64,000 nucleotides of DNA from an uncultured Flavobacteriales bacterium. GTDB lineage: Bacteria; Bacteroidota; Bacteroidia; CAIKAF01. The position numbers and the translations under genes were made by a program. The DNA lies in contig CAIKAF010000023.1 in assembly GCA_903825395.1 (NCBI GenBank), positions 124,001 to 188,000 of the forward strand, in the 5' to 3' direction. The notes beneath the pieces are model-generated. The model ran no database searches, was not told the origin of the DNA, and saw nothing but the letters and a program-made list of their open reading frames with translations. Shown in pieces: positions 1-8,202 of the stretch. How positions within the stretch are numbered: position 1 is the stretch's first letter; each line of letters opens with the position of its first letter.

Positions 1-1
1 C

Positions 2-334
2 GCAGGATACCTCAGCACCTGGTACGACTTGCGCGCCTCAGGTGGCCTGATCCCTCAGCTTGCAGCCCCTTACGATAAAGGCTACGACCGACTCAGTACC
101 GGTTTTTATCTGAGCCAATGGCTGGGCTACCAACTGATGTCCAACAACCAAAGCATCAATTTCTACTTCGGTCTCGAAGTCGTTCAAGGCTTTCAAGAAC
201 ATCTACGGGTGTATCAATATGACATTGGAACGCTTCCCACCGGATTCCGAAGCGATGTTTGGATTGGCCTTAAAGCCGGCTGGTTTTTCCCGCTCTACCC
301 CCGCTCGAAGCGAGAATACATCGATTTTAAATAA
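2..334 (+). CDS. C-terminal part of a probable outer-membrane/envelope protein (5' end outside window)
   Basis: The frame is open from the window edge and ends at a stop 6 bp before waaA, so only the last 110 residues are visible. They are rich in alternating aromatic and polar residues (GFYLSQWLGYQL, INFYFGLEVVQGF, DVWIGLKAGWFFPL), which suits outer-membrane beta-strands. The family was not recognised. The tight spacing to waaA suggests co-transcription. Membership of a beta-barrel is inferred from strand pattern only. Confidence 0.6.
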   Translation, partial: AGYLSTWYDLRASGGLIPQLAAPYDKGYDRLSTGFYLSQWLGYQLMSNNQSINFYFGLEVVQGFQEHLRVYQYDIGTLPTGFRSDVWIGLKAGWFFPLYPRSKREYIDFK

Positions 335-340
335 CAGCAA

Positions 341-1564
341 ATGTGGGCATACCAGTGGGCCATAATTCTTTGGGAATACATCATCCGCCTGGCTGCGCTT
401 TGGCATTCGGGTGCAAAAGGTCGCCGGCAAATGATCCAAGACCCTTGGCCTGCAGTTCCTTCCAACCAGACCTGTATTTGGTTCCATTGTGCCTCGCTTG
501 GTGAGTATGAACAAATTCTTCCCTTAATTGAAATCTGGGAGCTCCGCCACCCCTCCCACCGCATTTTAATCAGTTTTTATTCCAATTCGGGCTATAAAAT
601 GGTAAAACCAAACAGCGGAAACCGCTTCGTTGTTGGATTTCCCGGCGATATCCGAAAGCCCATTCTGCAATTCTTATCTCATTTCAACCCGGCAATGGCC
701 ATTTTCACCAAAGCTGAAATTTGGCCGCTCTGCCTAGATGTGCTGAACGAAAAAGGCATTCCCTCAACACTGCTTGCGTTCCGCGCCGGGCGGTCAAAGC
801 GCTTAAAACATTGGACAGCCCGATTTTTAATTCAACGCATGCAGCATTTGGCGCTCATCAGTTGCCAAGATCAAGCCTCCGCCGACTTCCTCAGGCAGCT
901 GGGATTAACGAAGGTTAGTGTAGAAGGCGATCCGCGGGTGGCGCGCACGCTGGCCTTACAAAACCACCCATTAAACTGGCCTGAACACATTGCTTTGGAA
1001 TCGGGAAAACAGCTCATTGTTTTGGGTAGCATTTGGCCTGCCGATCTCCGAATTTGGTCAGAAATCATTCTGGAACGCAGCGATTTGCTATGGGCTATTG
1101 CTCCCCACCAAGTGCCATCCCAATTTATGGAATCGCTGCAAGGCCTTTTTCCACAGGCGCAACGCTGGACTCAGCCCGGCCCGCAGACAAAGTCAAACAT
1201 CATTCTCATCGATACCATTGGAGTGCTGAGTCGCTTGTATTCCAAAGCTCAAGCCGCCTATGTGGGCGGCGGATTCGGACGGGGCATCCACAGCAGTTTA
1301 GAGCCCGCAGCAGCTGGCATTCCGATTTCCTTTGGTCCCAATTGCACGCACAGCCGAGAGGCTCAGGCCTTTTTGCGCATGCAGGCCGGCAGCATCCTGA
1401 ATTCCAAGCAAGAGGCACAGCGCTGGCTTCAGCACGTTTTGCAGGCAGACGCACAGCAGCACATTAAACAACAGCTGTCAAGCTGGTTTCAGCAGGAAGC
1501 CGAAGCGCCCGAAAAATTGATGCAGCAGTTGGAATCCATTTTCCCTTCGCACACCGTATCTTGA
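341..1564 (+). CDS. waaA: 3-deoxy-D-manno-octulosonic acid (Kdo) transferase WaaA/KdtA
   Basis: This enzyme transfers Kdo from CMP-Kdo to lipid IVA at the inner face of the cytoplasmic membrane, the first core-sugar step of lipopolysaccharide assembly. The protein has 407 residues, the usual length. An N-terminal hydrophobic anchor segment is followed by the acceptor-domain motif CASLGEYEQ, with the catalytic glutamate expected at about residue 55. The GT-B C-terminal half holds the AAYVGGGFG and HSSLEPAAAGIP motifs (around residues 305-327), typical of the CMP-Kdo site. It lies 6 bp after the upstream envelope gene. The assignment is firm; the number of Kdo units added cannot be read from sequence. 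Confidence 0.93.
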   Translation: MWAYQWAIILWEYIIRLAALWHSGAKGRRQMIQDPWPAVPSNQTCIWFHCASLGEYEQILPLIEIWELRHPSHRILISFYSNSGYKMVKPNSGNRFVVGFPGDIRKPILQFLSHFNPAMAIFTKAEIWPLCLDVLNEKGIPSTLLAFRAGRSKRLKHWTARFLIQRMQHLALISCQDQASADFLRQLGLTKVSVEGDPRVARTLALQNHPLNWPEHIALESGKQLIVLGSIWPADLRIWSEIILERSDLLWAIAPHQVPSQFMESLQGLFPQAQRWTQPGPQTKSNIILIDTIGVLSRLYSKAQAAYVGGGFGRGIHSSLEPAAAGIPISFGPNCTHSREAQAFLRMQAGSILNSKQEAQRWLQHVLQADAQQHIKQQLSSWFQQEAEAPEKLMQQLESIFPSHTVS

Positions 1565-1573
1565 GGTTTTTTT

Positions 1574-1728
1574 GGGGGCGGCAGCCGGGCTTTCACAGGT
1601 AGTCCGCCACGGGCAGCGGGGCAGCAGCGGGCTGTGGTGGCTCCTAAAGTCGCCTCCTCGCCGCGCGCCGCCAGCCGCTGCCCTGTGTACGGGCTACCTA
1701 GTTCAATCCCTGCCGCAAGCGCCCTCAG
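1574..1728 (+). repeat. Palindromic GC-rich intergenic element, copy A
   Basis: First of eight related elements of about 150 bp. It starts after a T-run with GGGGGCGGC and ends in CTGCCGC followed by GCGCCCTCA. The outer arms AGGTAG and CTACCT pair, inner arms GGGCAGCGG and CCGCTGCCC pair, and the apex reads GGTGGCTCCTAAAGTCGCC. It fills most of the gap between waaA and the next gene. Reading frames across it are spurious. Confidence 0.9.
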
Positions 1729-1849
1729 TTAAAAAACCAATTCATAACTCAACCGCAGCCCCAAAAGCCTAAAACAAAGCAAAAGTTCTTAACTTGCGCT
1801 TAACAAACTGACCTGTGAACCCAAACTCATGCCACACATACGTTTAATA

Positions 1850-2275
1850 ATGAAGCAATTGCGGCGACAGGTACACCAAGGCTGCCATTGGATTTGCTTG
1901 TTTCTTGTTGGCGTCCTAGCCTTATCAAGTTGCTCAAACTCAGAAGGCTCAGGTGGCGATTTAACCCTGACAGGACAAGTCATTGCTCAAAAATACAACC
2001 TCACCTTTACCAATTTAATCGCCGAATATCCCCTACCCGAAGAACGTGTCTATTTGATTTATGGAGATGAAGAAATTTATTCGGAGGATTTTAGAACAGA
2101 TCCGCAGGGCCGCTATAAATTCGAGCACTTGCAACCCGGAACTTACCGTGTTTTTGGATATGCCCGCGACTCTTCCGGCACTCAACCCTCCGGTGTAATG
2201 CCTGTGTATATTGAAGTCACGCTCTCATCCGAGTCGCCCGTAACCACAGCGCCCGTGCTAAATCTGCCAAAATGA
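1850..2275 (+). CDS. Small lipoprotein with a carboxypeptidase-regulatory/transthyretin-like domain
   Basis: The predicted protein of about 141 residues has a basic N-terminus, a hydrophobic core and the lipobox LSSC, so it should be a lipid-anchored envelope protein. I chose the ATG at 1850, 21 bases inside the longest frame, because it gives a compact signal peptide. The mature part contains TDPQGRYKFEHLQPGTYRVFGY, a beta-sandwich signature of carboxypeptidase-regulatory-like or SdrB-like domains. The gene overlaps the next one by 4 bp (ATGA) and begins a four-gene operon. No specific substrate or partner is apparent. Confidence 0.75.
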   Translation: MKQLRRQVHQGCHWICLFLVGVLALSSCSNSEGSGGDLTLTGQVIAQKYNLTFTNLIAEYPLPEERVYLIYGDEEIYSEDFRTDPQGRYKFEHLQPGTYRVFGYARDSSGTQPSGVMPVYIEVTLSSESPVTTAPVLNLPK

Positions 2276-2757
2276 CCTTCAGAATTCTAGCCCTGTACCT
2301 GTTTCTTCCTGCCATAGGCATGGCTCAATCGCCAAAAGACCTGCGGCAAGCTCAGGTCAAATCATGCATGGTTACCAAATCCATTCCTGCCGCTTTAGGC
2401 GCAGAACGAATCCCCGAACGAAAAGATTGGTACGATGCACAAGGTCAACTGATTGAACAAATTCGATATTCAAAAACAGGAGAAATTGAAAAGCATCAAA
2501 AATTTTACCGCGCTGAAGACGGGTCTTGGAAGGCCGAAGTAGAAATTAAACCGGGCAAATCCATACGAATTGATTCCATTGTGGATAAAAAGGGAAGCAG
2601 CGGAGAATGGGTACGCACAGAAAAATACAACTCAAAAGGCGACCTTCAATACTACGAAGCGCACCGTTGGGATAAAGGCCTGAAAGTCGAAACCCAACGG
2701 TTCAACGCCAAGGACGTTTTACAATTCACCAAAACCTATCAATACATTTATCCATGA
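2272..2757 (+). CDS. Secreted protein of unknown function
   Basis: A 161-residue protein with a clear signal peptide (hydrophobic LYLFLPAIGMAQ, cleavage probably after AQ). The body has repeated short units such as YSKTGEIEKHQKFY, KYNSKGDLQYYEAH and RFNAKDVLQFTKTY, resembling MORN-like or toxin_15-like antiparallel beta-hairpin repeats that are common in exported Bacteroidota proteins. It overlaps both neighbours by 4 bp, so translation is probably coupled with the lipoprotein before it and the DUF4956 protein after it. No function can be assigned from the sequence. Confidence 0.7.
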   Translation: MTFRILALYLFLPAIGMAQSPKDLRQAQVKSCMVTKSIPAALGAERIPERKDWYDAQGQLIEQIRYSKTGEIEKHQKFYRAEDGSWKAEVEIKPGKSIRIDSIVDKKGSSGEWVRTEKYNSKGDLQYYEAHRWDKGLKVETQRFNAKDVLQFTKTYQYIYP

Positions 2758-3425
2758 GCAATGCCATGTTGTTGAACTCAAATCCCATTCCCATCATGGA
2801 TTGGCCAGCCACCCAACATTTGCTGGCAGCCCTCGCACTCCATTTGTTTTTCTCCATCCTGTTGGTCTTTCCATTGTATTACCAAAAGTCAAAACGAAGA
2901 ACCTATGCCTTTTCCTTTTTATTGATCGGTGCGGTGGTGTTTTTACTCAGCTTTTTATTGAGCGACATTAAGATTAAACTGGGTTTAGCCCTTGGTCTTT
3001 TTGCCATTTTTGGAATCATTCGATACCGAACCTTGCAAATGCCCATCCGTGAAATGACCTACTTGTTCACCACCATTGGAATGGCTGTTATCAATGCCTT
3101 AACAGCAGGTTCCATGAGCATTTCAGAAGTAGTGGCTTCAAACCTGGCTATTCTGCTGCTGTTTGCCGTCAAAGAAAAAGTGCCTCTGTTTAAAAATCTG
3201 GAAGAAAAAAACTTGGTGTATGTAGGCATTGATAAAGCCCACCCCAACCGAAGAGAAGAATTGATTGCCGAGCTGCGTGAAAAAACAGGATTGCCCATCG
3301 AGCGCATTTCGGTAGCTAAATACAACATCCTTAAAGATACCGCTGTTCTTCGCCTGTATTACCACAGCAGTCCGGGGTCAGAATCTGACGATTCTTTGCA
3401 GAGCGACGATGGGGACGACGATTAA
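2754..3425 (+). CDS. DUF4956 inner-membrane protein
   Basis: A 223-residue protein with four hydrophobic segments (roughly residues 22-42, 50-68, 72-86 and 100-140) and a soluble C-terminal domain of about 80 residues ending in an acidic tail. The motif GIIRYRTLQMPIREMTYLF just after the third segment is the hallmark of DUF4956. In other genomes DUF4956 genes often sit beside VTC-domain polyphosphate polymerase-like proteins and CotH; none is in this window. It overlaps the upstream secreted protein by 4 bp and the downstream DUF2490 gene by 17 bp. The biochemical role is unknown. Confidence 0.8.
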   Translation: MSNAMLLNSNPIPIMDWPATQHLLAALALHLFFSILLVFPLYYQKSKRRTYAFSFLLIGAVVFLLSFLLSDIKIKLGLALGLFAIFGIIRYRTLQMPIREMTYLFTTIGMAVINALTAGSMSISEVVASNLAILLLFAVKEKVPLFKNLEEKNLVYVGIDKAHPNRREELIAELREKTGLPIERISVAKYNILKDTAVLRLYYHSSPGSESDDSLQSDDGDDD

Positions 3426-4080
3426 ATGGTCCTTTATTTTTTGCAGCCTGGTTCTTTCCCTAAAGGCCCAGGACACCCGATTGTGGTTGGGGGCCTCCTC
3501 CTCTTATGCCTTTAATCAAAAGTGGGAGTTGGGGCTTGAAATCCAACAGCGTTGGACATCGGGTGGAGCCAAGCCCGATGCCTTTTTGGTAGAGCCATCG
3601 GTAACCTACGAACCCATTCGAAACCTGCGTTTCGGTGCCGCTTGGCGATTTGCACAATCCTTGGACGATGAAACCAATGCTTGGCACCTTCGGCATCGCC
3701 CCCAAATTGACATCGAACTTCGGCACCGTTGGGGCCGCTGGAGGCCCTTTGTTCGAACTCGGTTTCAGGCCCGATACACCACCTTGGGCGGCGTAAACAA
3801 ACCTTGGATGTTGCATTTTCGCACCAAAGCAGGCATAAAATACCTCTGGCCACGAAGTCCCCTTAGCCATACCCTTTTTGTAGAAACCTGGTTCCCCTTG
3901 AATCGAGACGGCCGAGACCAACCAGATCGGTACCGGGCCGGATTTAACACCTCGTTAGACCTTGGTAAAAGCCATGAGCTGAGCTTGCAACTGGCTTTTG
4001 AAGAACGGTTTAGGTCTGGCCCCAATCCTCAGGCCATCATCCTTGGATTGTTTTATTCTTTTTCTGCCAAAACCCCCTAA
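3409..4080 (+). CDS. DUF2490 family outer-membrane beta-barrel protein
   Basis: A 223-residue protein with a signal peptide (FIFCSLVLSLKAQ) followed by amphipathic strands: LGLEIQQRW, NLRFGAAWRFAQ, RHRPQIDIELRHRWG, HFRTKAGIKYLW and an aromatic C-terminal strand LGLFYSFSAK. This strand order, and the RHRPQ and DRYRAG type motifs, match DUF2490, a family of predicted 10-12-stranded barrels. The ATG lies 17 bp inside the end of the DUF4956 gene, so the two are probably made together. Substrate unknown. Confidence 0.78.
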   Translation: MGTTIKWSFIFCSLVLSLKAQDTRLWLGASSSYAFNQKWELGLEIQQRWTSGGAKPDAFLVEPSVTYEPIRNLRFGAAWRFAQSLDDETNAWHLRHRPQIDIELRHRWGRWRPFVRTRFQARYTTLGGVNKPWMLHFRTKAGIKYLWPRSPLSHTLFVETWFPLNRDGRDQPDRYRAGFNTSLDLGKSHELSLQLAFEERFRSGPNPQAIILGLFYSFSAKTP

Positions 4081-4123
4081 AAATCATTCTTGTTTTAAGT
4101 TCAAGCGCCCTGCTAGGCAAAAC

Positions 4124-4273
4124 CAGGCCCTGCGGCAGGGATTGAAGCCGGTTGCCCGCAAGGGGGGCGGGGGCTGGGCGCCGAGCGGCGAGGAGGCGAC
4201 GTCAGGAGCCACCACAGCCCTCTGGCGCCCCCACCGCCCACCGCGGACTACCGCTGAAAGCCCGCAGCCGCCC
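4124..4273 (-). repeat. Palindromic GC-rich intergenic element, copy B
   Basis: Opposite orientation to copy A. It begins CCTGCGGCAGGGATTGAAG and ends CAGCCGCCCTAAAA. The apex on this strand reads GGCGACGTCAGGAGCC, so the four-base loop is GTCA, different from the other copies, while the stem is kept. The outer arms CGGTTG and CTACCG pair with one mismatch. It fills the gap before the nonulosonic acid operon. Confidence 0.88.
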
Positions 4274-4357
4274 TAAAACCCCCACACCAAAACACATAAA
4301 ATCTCGCCTTCCATCTGCATTCTGCTTAAAAACAAACCGATATCAATGGGCGTAGCG

Positions 4358-4365
4358 TATATTTG
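4358..4365 (+). promoter_or_regulatory. -7 promoter box ending 3 nt before the operon's first ATG
   Basis: TATATTTG fits the Bacteroidota -7 consensus TAnnTTTG exactly. Only CGC separates it from the ATG at 4369, so transcription should start at or next to the start codon. No clear -33 TTTG is seen 19 bp upstream. Confidence 0.55.
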
Positions 4366-4368
4366 CGC

Positions 4369-5238
4369 ATGCAATGGCTGCACATGCTGCTGAGCCTGGT
4401 AAAATACCTCTGGCTCTCGAAAAAATTTAAACCCTTCAACCCGAAGGTAAAAACCGCCTCAACCTGGTGGATTTTGGGCAATGGACCTTCGCTAAAGCAG
4501 ATTATTTCCGAGTTCCCGGAAGAGCCCCTCAATCAAGTGTACTGCGCCGTCAACTATTTCTGCCTTTCGGCCGACTTTCAACGCATTAAGCCATCGGCCT
4601 ATGTGATTGGCGCACCTGAACTGACCTTTTTGCCGGAACAATCCATTCCCGACAACATCCTAGAAAGCAAACGCAACCTGTATGCCCAATTGGCAGAGCA
4701 AACTCAATGGCCAATGGTCTTGTTTGTGCCATATCCAACGCTGAAAGCACCTGCGTTCAAGTCCTTGCTTTCAGCAAATCCCATGCTGAGTGCCTGCGGC
4801 TACAATGCCACCCCACTGGAAGGCTCGGCCGGGTTTTGCCGTTTTGCCATCCTACATGGCTGGGGACTGCCCCGACCTCACAATGTGTTAATTCCTGCTA
4901 TAGCCATGGCCTTGCGCACCCGCATTCGGCAGGTGTATATGGTTGGCGCTGAACATTCTTGGCTGCAAACCCTACACGTGGACAACGAAAATCGGGTAAT
5001 GCTAGATCACCAGCATTTTTACGACGAGGGCAAACAAATCGCACACATGAACCACACCACATTCCGCCCCAGAAGGCTGCATGAGGTGCTGCAAAAATTT
5101 TTATACAGTTTTCAATCGTATTGGGTGCTGTCGGATTTGGCAGAGAAGCAACACGCGGAAATCTTAAATCTCACGCCAAACTCGTACATTGACGCCTTTA
5201 AAAAACAACCCTTTTCCCATGAGTATTTTCGAAGATAA
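4369..5238 (+). CDS. Probable GT42-like (sialyltransferase-type) glycosyltransferase
   Basis: A 289-residue protein of no certain family. It has ILGNGPSLKQI near the N-terminus, VYMVGAEHSW in the middle and LTPNSYIDAF near the C-terminus. In the same order, GT42 sialyltransferases such as Campylobacter CstII carry GNGPSLKEI, an IYLSGIDFY strand and CPNSLLANF, as I recall them. DUF115/Maf glycosyltransferases also use a GxGPSL motif. A His-rich stretch (HMNHTTFRP) sits where GT42 has its catalytic histidine. As the first gene of an operon making a CMP-nonulosonic acid, it is a good candidate for the transferase that uses that donor. The ATG at 4369 was preferred over the TTG at 4363 because of the adjacent promoter. 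It overlaps pseB by 20 bp. Confidence 0.55.
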   Translation: MQWLHMLLSLVKYLWLSKKFKPFNPKVKTASTWWILGNGPSLKQIISEFPEEPLNQVYCAVNYFCLSADFQRIKPSAYVIGAPELTFLPEQSIPDNILESKRNLYAQLAEQTQWPMVLFVPYPTLKAPAFKSLLSANPMLSACGYNATPLEGSAGFCRFAILHGWGLPRPHNVLIPAIAMALRTRIRQVYMVGAEHSWLQTLHVDNENRVMLDHQHFYDEGKQIAHMNHTTFRPRRLHEVLQKFLYSFQSYWVLSDLAEKQHAEILNLTPNSYIDAFKKQPFSHEYFRR

Positions 5239-6238
5239 AGCCATATTGGTGACCGGCGGCACAGGTTCCTTCGGCAAGCGCTTTATACATACCCTTTTGA
5301 ATCGGTACCCGGATGTGCGACGCATCGTGGTATTTAGCCGCGATGAATTGAAGCAATTCGAGATGCAGCAGGAGTTCAGCCCCGCTGAATTGAAAAAGAT
5401 GAGGTTCTTTTTAGGCGATGTGCGCGACAAAGAACGCCTTTCTCGTGCCTTTGAAGGCATAGACATGGTGGTGCATGCCGCTGCCCTAAAGCAAGTCCCC
5501 GCCGCCGAATACAACCCATCGGAATTCATAAAAACCAACATTATGGGCGCCGAGAATGTCATCGCGGCAGCCTTTGATGCCCAAATTACCCGCGTAGTGG
5601 CCTTGTCAACCGACAAAGCCGCTGCGCCCATTAATTTGTACGGAGCCACGAAATTGTGCTCGGACAAACTCTTTATTGCCGCCAACAACATTCGTGGCAA
5701 GCGCCCCATCCGATTTTCAGTGGTTCGGTATGGCAATGTCATGGGCTCTAGAGGCTCTGTTATTCCATTCTTCCTAAACATTCGGCAAAAAGGCAAAATG
5801 CCCGTAACCGATGCAACCATGACCCGCTTCAACATCTCGTTGGACGAAGGTGTGGACATGGTGCTCTTTGGCCTGGAACACCAATGGGGCGGAGAACTGT
5901 ACGTTCCAAAAATTCCATCCTACCGAATTTTAGATGTGGCCAAAGCCATCGCGCCTTCCATCGAACCCGAAATCATTGGCATCCGGCCGGGCGAAAAAAT
6001 CCACGAAGAAATGATTACCGAAGCAGATTCCTTCAGCACCTACGATATGGGGCCCTATTACGCGATTCTTCCGCAAGTGCCCAACTTCAATTTAGAGGAT
6101 TTTGTAGGTCATTTCAAGGCCAAAAAAGTAGAACAAGGCTTTCGCTACAGCAGCGGTAACAATACCGAATGGCTTAGTGTAGAAGACATTCGGGCGTTAA
6201 TTTGCCAGCACATCGACCCCGAATTTAAACCCCTGTGA
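5219..6238 (+). CDS. pseB: UDP-N-acetylglucosamine 4,6-dehydratase (inverting), PseB
   Basis: PseB makes UDP-2-acetamido-2,6-dideoxy-L-arabino-hexos-4-ulose from UDP-GlcNAc, the first step of pseudaminic acid synthesis. From the ATG at 5219 the protein has 339 residues. The Rossmann motif TGGTGSFG lies at residues 12-19. The active-site stretch STDKAAAPINLYGATK (around residues 125-141) has the D-K and Y-x3-K arrangement of the FlaA1/PseB subgroup of extended SDRs. RPGEKIHEEM near the C-terminus is also typical. The longer frame begins with TTG at 5189; the ATG is preferred. It overlaps pseC by 4 bp. Confidence 0.93.
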   Translation: MSIFEDKAILVTGGTGSFGKRFIHTLLNRYPDVRRIVVFSRDELKQFEMQQEFSPAELKKMRFFLGDVRDKERLSRAFEGIDMVVHAAALKQVPAAEYNPSEFIKTNIMGAENVIAAAFDAQITRVVALSTDKAAAPINLYGATKLCSDKLFIAANNIRGKRPIRFSVVRYGNVMGSRGSVIPFFLNIRQKGKMPVTDATMTRFNISLDEGVDMVLFGLEHQWGGELYVPKIPSYRILDVAKAIAPSIEPEIIGIRPGEKIHEEMITEADSFSTYDMGPYYAILPQVPNFNLEDFVGHFKAKKVEQGFRYSSGNNTEWLSVEDIRALICQHIDPEFKPL

Positions 6239-7449
6239 GCATGTTCCCCATTCCCTATGGCCGCCAAGACATTCGTCCGGAAGACCTGCAAGCCGTAGCT
6301 GAAGCGCTGCAATCCGACTTCCTGACCCAAGGGCCTAAAATTGCAGAATTTGAAACGGCATTTGCTGCCTACATCGGCGCACCCTATGCCGTGGCTGTAG
6401 CCAATGGCACCGCCGCTTTGCATTTGGCTGTCCTTGCCCTGGGCTTGCAGCCCGGCGATTTGGTCATCACTTCGCCCATTACCTTTGCAGCCAGCGGGAA
6501 CTGCGCTTTGTATGCAGGAGCCACCGTACTCTTTGCCGAAACCGACGAGGTTGGCACCATTCTACCCGAAGCCATCCAAGCCTTGTTTGAGCAACACGGA
6601 AGTAAAATTAAAGGCATCATTCCCGTCGATTTTGCAGGTCGTCCTGCCGATTTGCCCCGAATCCGTTCCATAGCAAATCAGTACGGCGCCTGGGTATTGG
6701 AAGATGCCTGCCATGCTCCCGGCGCAGAACGGCAAGGCCTCAACAAATTTCGCTGCGGCGATGGCAGCTTGGCCGATGCCGCTATTTTCTCATTCCACCC
6801 CGTAAAGCACATCGCCTGCGGCGAAGGTGGCATGATTACCACAGCCAACCCAGAGGTATATCAGCGCCTACTCACCTTGCGCACCCATGGAATAACCCGC
6901 GACCAAACCCGATTCAGCAATCCTCCTTCCCTAGCCGATGCCAGCCTGAACAATTCAGATGCCTACCCATTGTGGTACATGGAAATGCAAGAATTGGGCT
7001 ACAATTACAGGTTAACCGACATGCAAGCCGCCCTGGGTTTAAGTCAATTGAACCGTGCAGAATCTGGACTGCAGCGCCGCAAAGAAATTGCTCGGTTTTA
7101 CCACACTCAACTGCAAGGAATCGGCGACCTGCAGCTTCCCCATGCCGATTCGGAAGAAGAAACCGAAGCCCATGCATGGCACTTGTACGTAATCCGAACT
7201 CAACAACGAAAAGCCCTATACGATTACTTGCGCGAAAAACAGATTTTTGCACAGGTACATTATTTCCCCTTGCATTTAATGCCACACTACCGCACTGCCT
7301 TTGGCTATGGCCCGGGGTTGTTCCCTAAGGCAGAACAATTTTATCAGGAATGCCTCAGCATTCCCATGTACCCCTCGCTTAGCCAAGAACAGCTGATGCA
7401 TGTGGTACATTCCATTCGATCCTTTTTCCAGGAAAATCCAAGCGCATAA
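6235..7449 (+). CDS. pseC: UDP-4-amino-4,6-dideoxy-N-acetyl-beta-L-altrosamine transaminase, PseC
   Basis: A PLP-dependent DegT/DnrJ/EryC1-family aminotransferase that acts on the PseB product, using glutamate as amino donor. The protein is about 404 residues. The N-terminal substrate-binding NGTAALHLAV motif, the DACHAPGA motif around PLP, and the Schiff-base lysine at about residue 191 in FHPVKHIACGEGG are all present, followed by YNYRLTDMQAALG. Start is GTG at 6235, giving a 4-bp overlap with the pseB stop, or ATG at 6241. PseC is favoured over other sugar aminotransferases by the adjacent pseB and pseI. Confidence 0.92.
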   Translation: MSMFPIPYGRQDIRPEDLQAVAEALQSDFLTQGPKIAEFETAFAAYIGAPYAVAVANGTAALHLAVLALGLQPGDLVITSPITFAASGNCALYAGATVLFAETDEVGTILPEAIQALFEQHGSKIKGIIPVDFAGRPADLPRIRSIANQYGAWVLEDACHAPGAERQGLNKFRCGDGSLADAAIFSFHPVKHIACGEGGMITTANPEVYQRLLTLRTHGITRDQTRFSNPPSLADASLNNSDAYPLWYMEMQELGYNYRLTDMQAALGLSQLNRAESGLQRRKEIARFYHTQLQGIGDLQLPHADSEEETEAHAWHLYVIRTQQRKALYDYLREKQIFAQVHYFPLHLMPHYRTAFGYGPGLFPKAEQFYQECLSIPMYPSLSQEQLMHVVHSIRSFFQENPSA

Positions 7450-7455
7450 TTGGCT

Positions 7456-8202
7456 ATGACAACCATAGCGGCGCATACCGGAATTGTTGTTCAGGCTCGG
7501 ATGGGCTCCACCCGCCTGCCCGGAAAAGTTTCCATGCCCATTTTAGGTAAATCTCCCTTGGAATGGATAGACCATCGCTTACGCGCTCTAAACCTGCCCC
7601 TTGTACTTGCCACCTCCACCGGTTCACAAGACGACCGACTGGAAGAACTGGGAAATAAGCTGGGTTGGCCTGTTTTTCGAGGGAGTGAAACCGATGTGCT
7701 GTCTCGATTTGCCGGTGCCGCTTCCGCCCTTGGCTTGAAGCACGTTGTGCGCATCACCGCCGATTGCCCCTTGGTTTGCGCCGATATCATTCAACAGGGA
7801 TTGCAGCTCTATGCTACATTAGAACAAGGCCGAACCTATGTTTCAAACAGCCTAGAGCGTACCTATCCACGGGGCATGGACATGGAAATCTTCTCGACCG
7901 AATTGCTGCTTGAAGCCCAGGCCAAAGCCCAACACCCAGCTGAACGTGAACATGTTACACCTTACATGTACACCGGAAACACCCCGGCTACATACCAGGC
8001 CCAGGTGCGGCACAACCACAACTTCAGCCAAATCCGACTTACCTTAGATACGGCCGAAGACCTCTTGGTCATCACTCGGTCTATGCAAGAACTTCTACTT
8101 CATGAGTGCTTAAGCTATGAAGACATGTGGCCCAGATTTAAAGGGCATGAAGCCTTATTTGCTCTGAACCAGCATGTGGAACAAAAAAAGACCGGACTAT
8201 GA
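7456..8202 (+). CDS. SpsF-type cytidylyltransferase, probable CMP-pseudaminic acid synthetase
   Basis: About 248 residues of the SpsF/COG1861 cytidylyltransferase family. The nucleotide-binding signature VVQARMGSTRLPGK lies near the N-terminus, then ATSTGSQDD and RITADCPLV, the metal-binding region of the NeuA/KdsB-like fold. It most probably activates the pseudaminic acid made by the downstream pseI, filling the pseF role. Start is the ATG at 7456; a TTG lies at 7450 directly after the pseC stop. The last codon overlaps pseI by 4 bp. Family is firm; the exact sugar is inferred from the operon. Confidence 0.8.
   Translation: MTTIAAHTGIVVQARMGSTRLPGKVSMPILGKSPLEWIDHRLRALNLPLVLATSTGSQDDRLEELGNKLGWPVFRGSETDVLSRFAGAASALGLKHVVRITADCPLVCADIIQQGLQLYATLEQGRTYVSNSLERTYPRGMDMEIFSTELLLEAQAKAQHPAEREHVTPYMYTGNTPATYQAQVRHNHNFSQIRLTLDTAEDLLVITRSMQELLLHECLSYEDMWPRFKGHEALFALNQHVEQKKTGL

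Noticed and set aside
1572-1772. Open frames running through the GC-rich palindromes (also near 4152, 10589, 26690, 27005, 36587, 43097 and 50449)
   Set aside because: They arise from the conserved repeat sequence, run in several frames at once and have no start signals. The elements are intergenic, not genes.
4134-4146. CAGGGATTGAA-like motif resembling the ends of some CRISPR repeats
   Set aside because: It is one arm of the palindromic element. Copies are kilobases apart with no spacers, and no cas genes are present.
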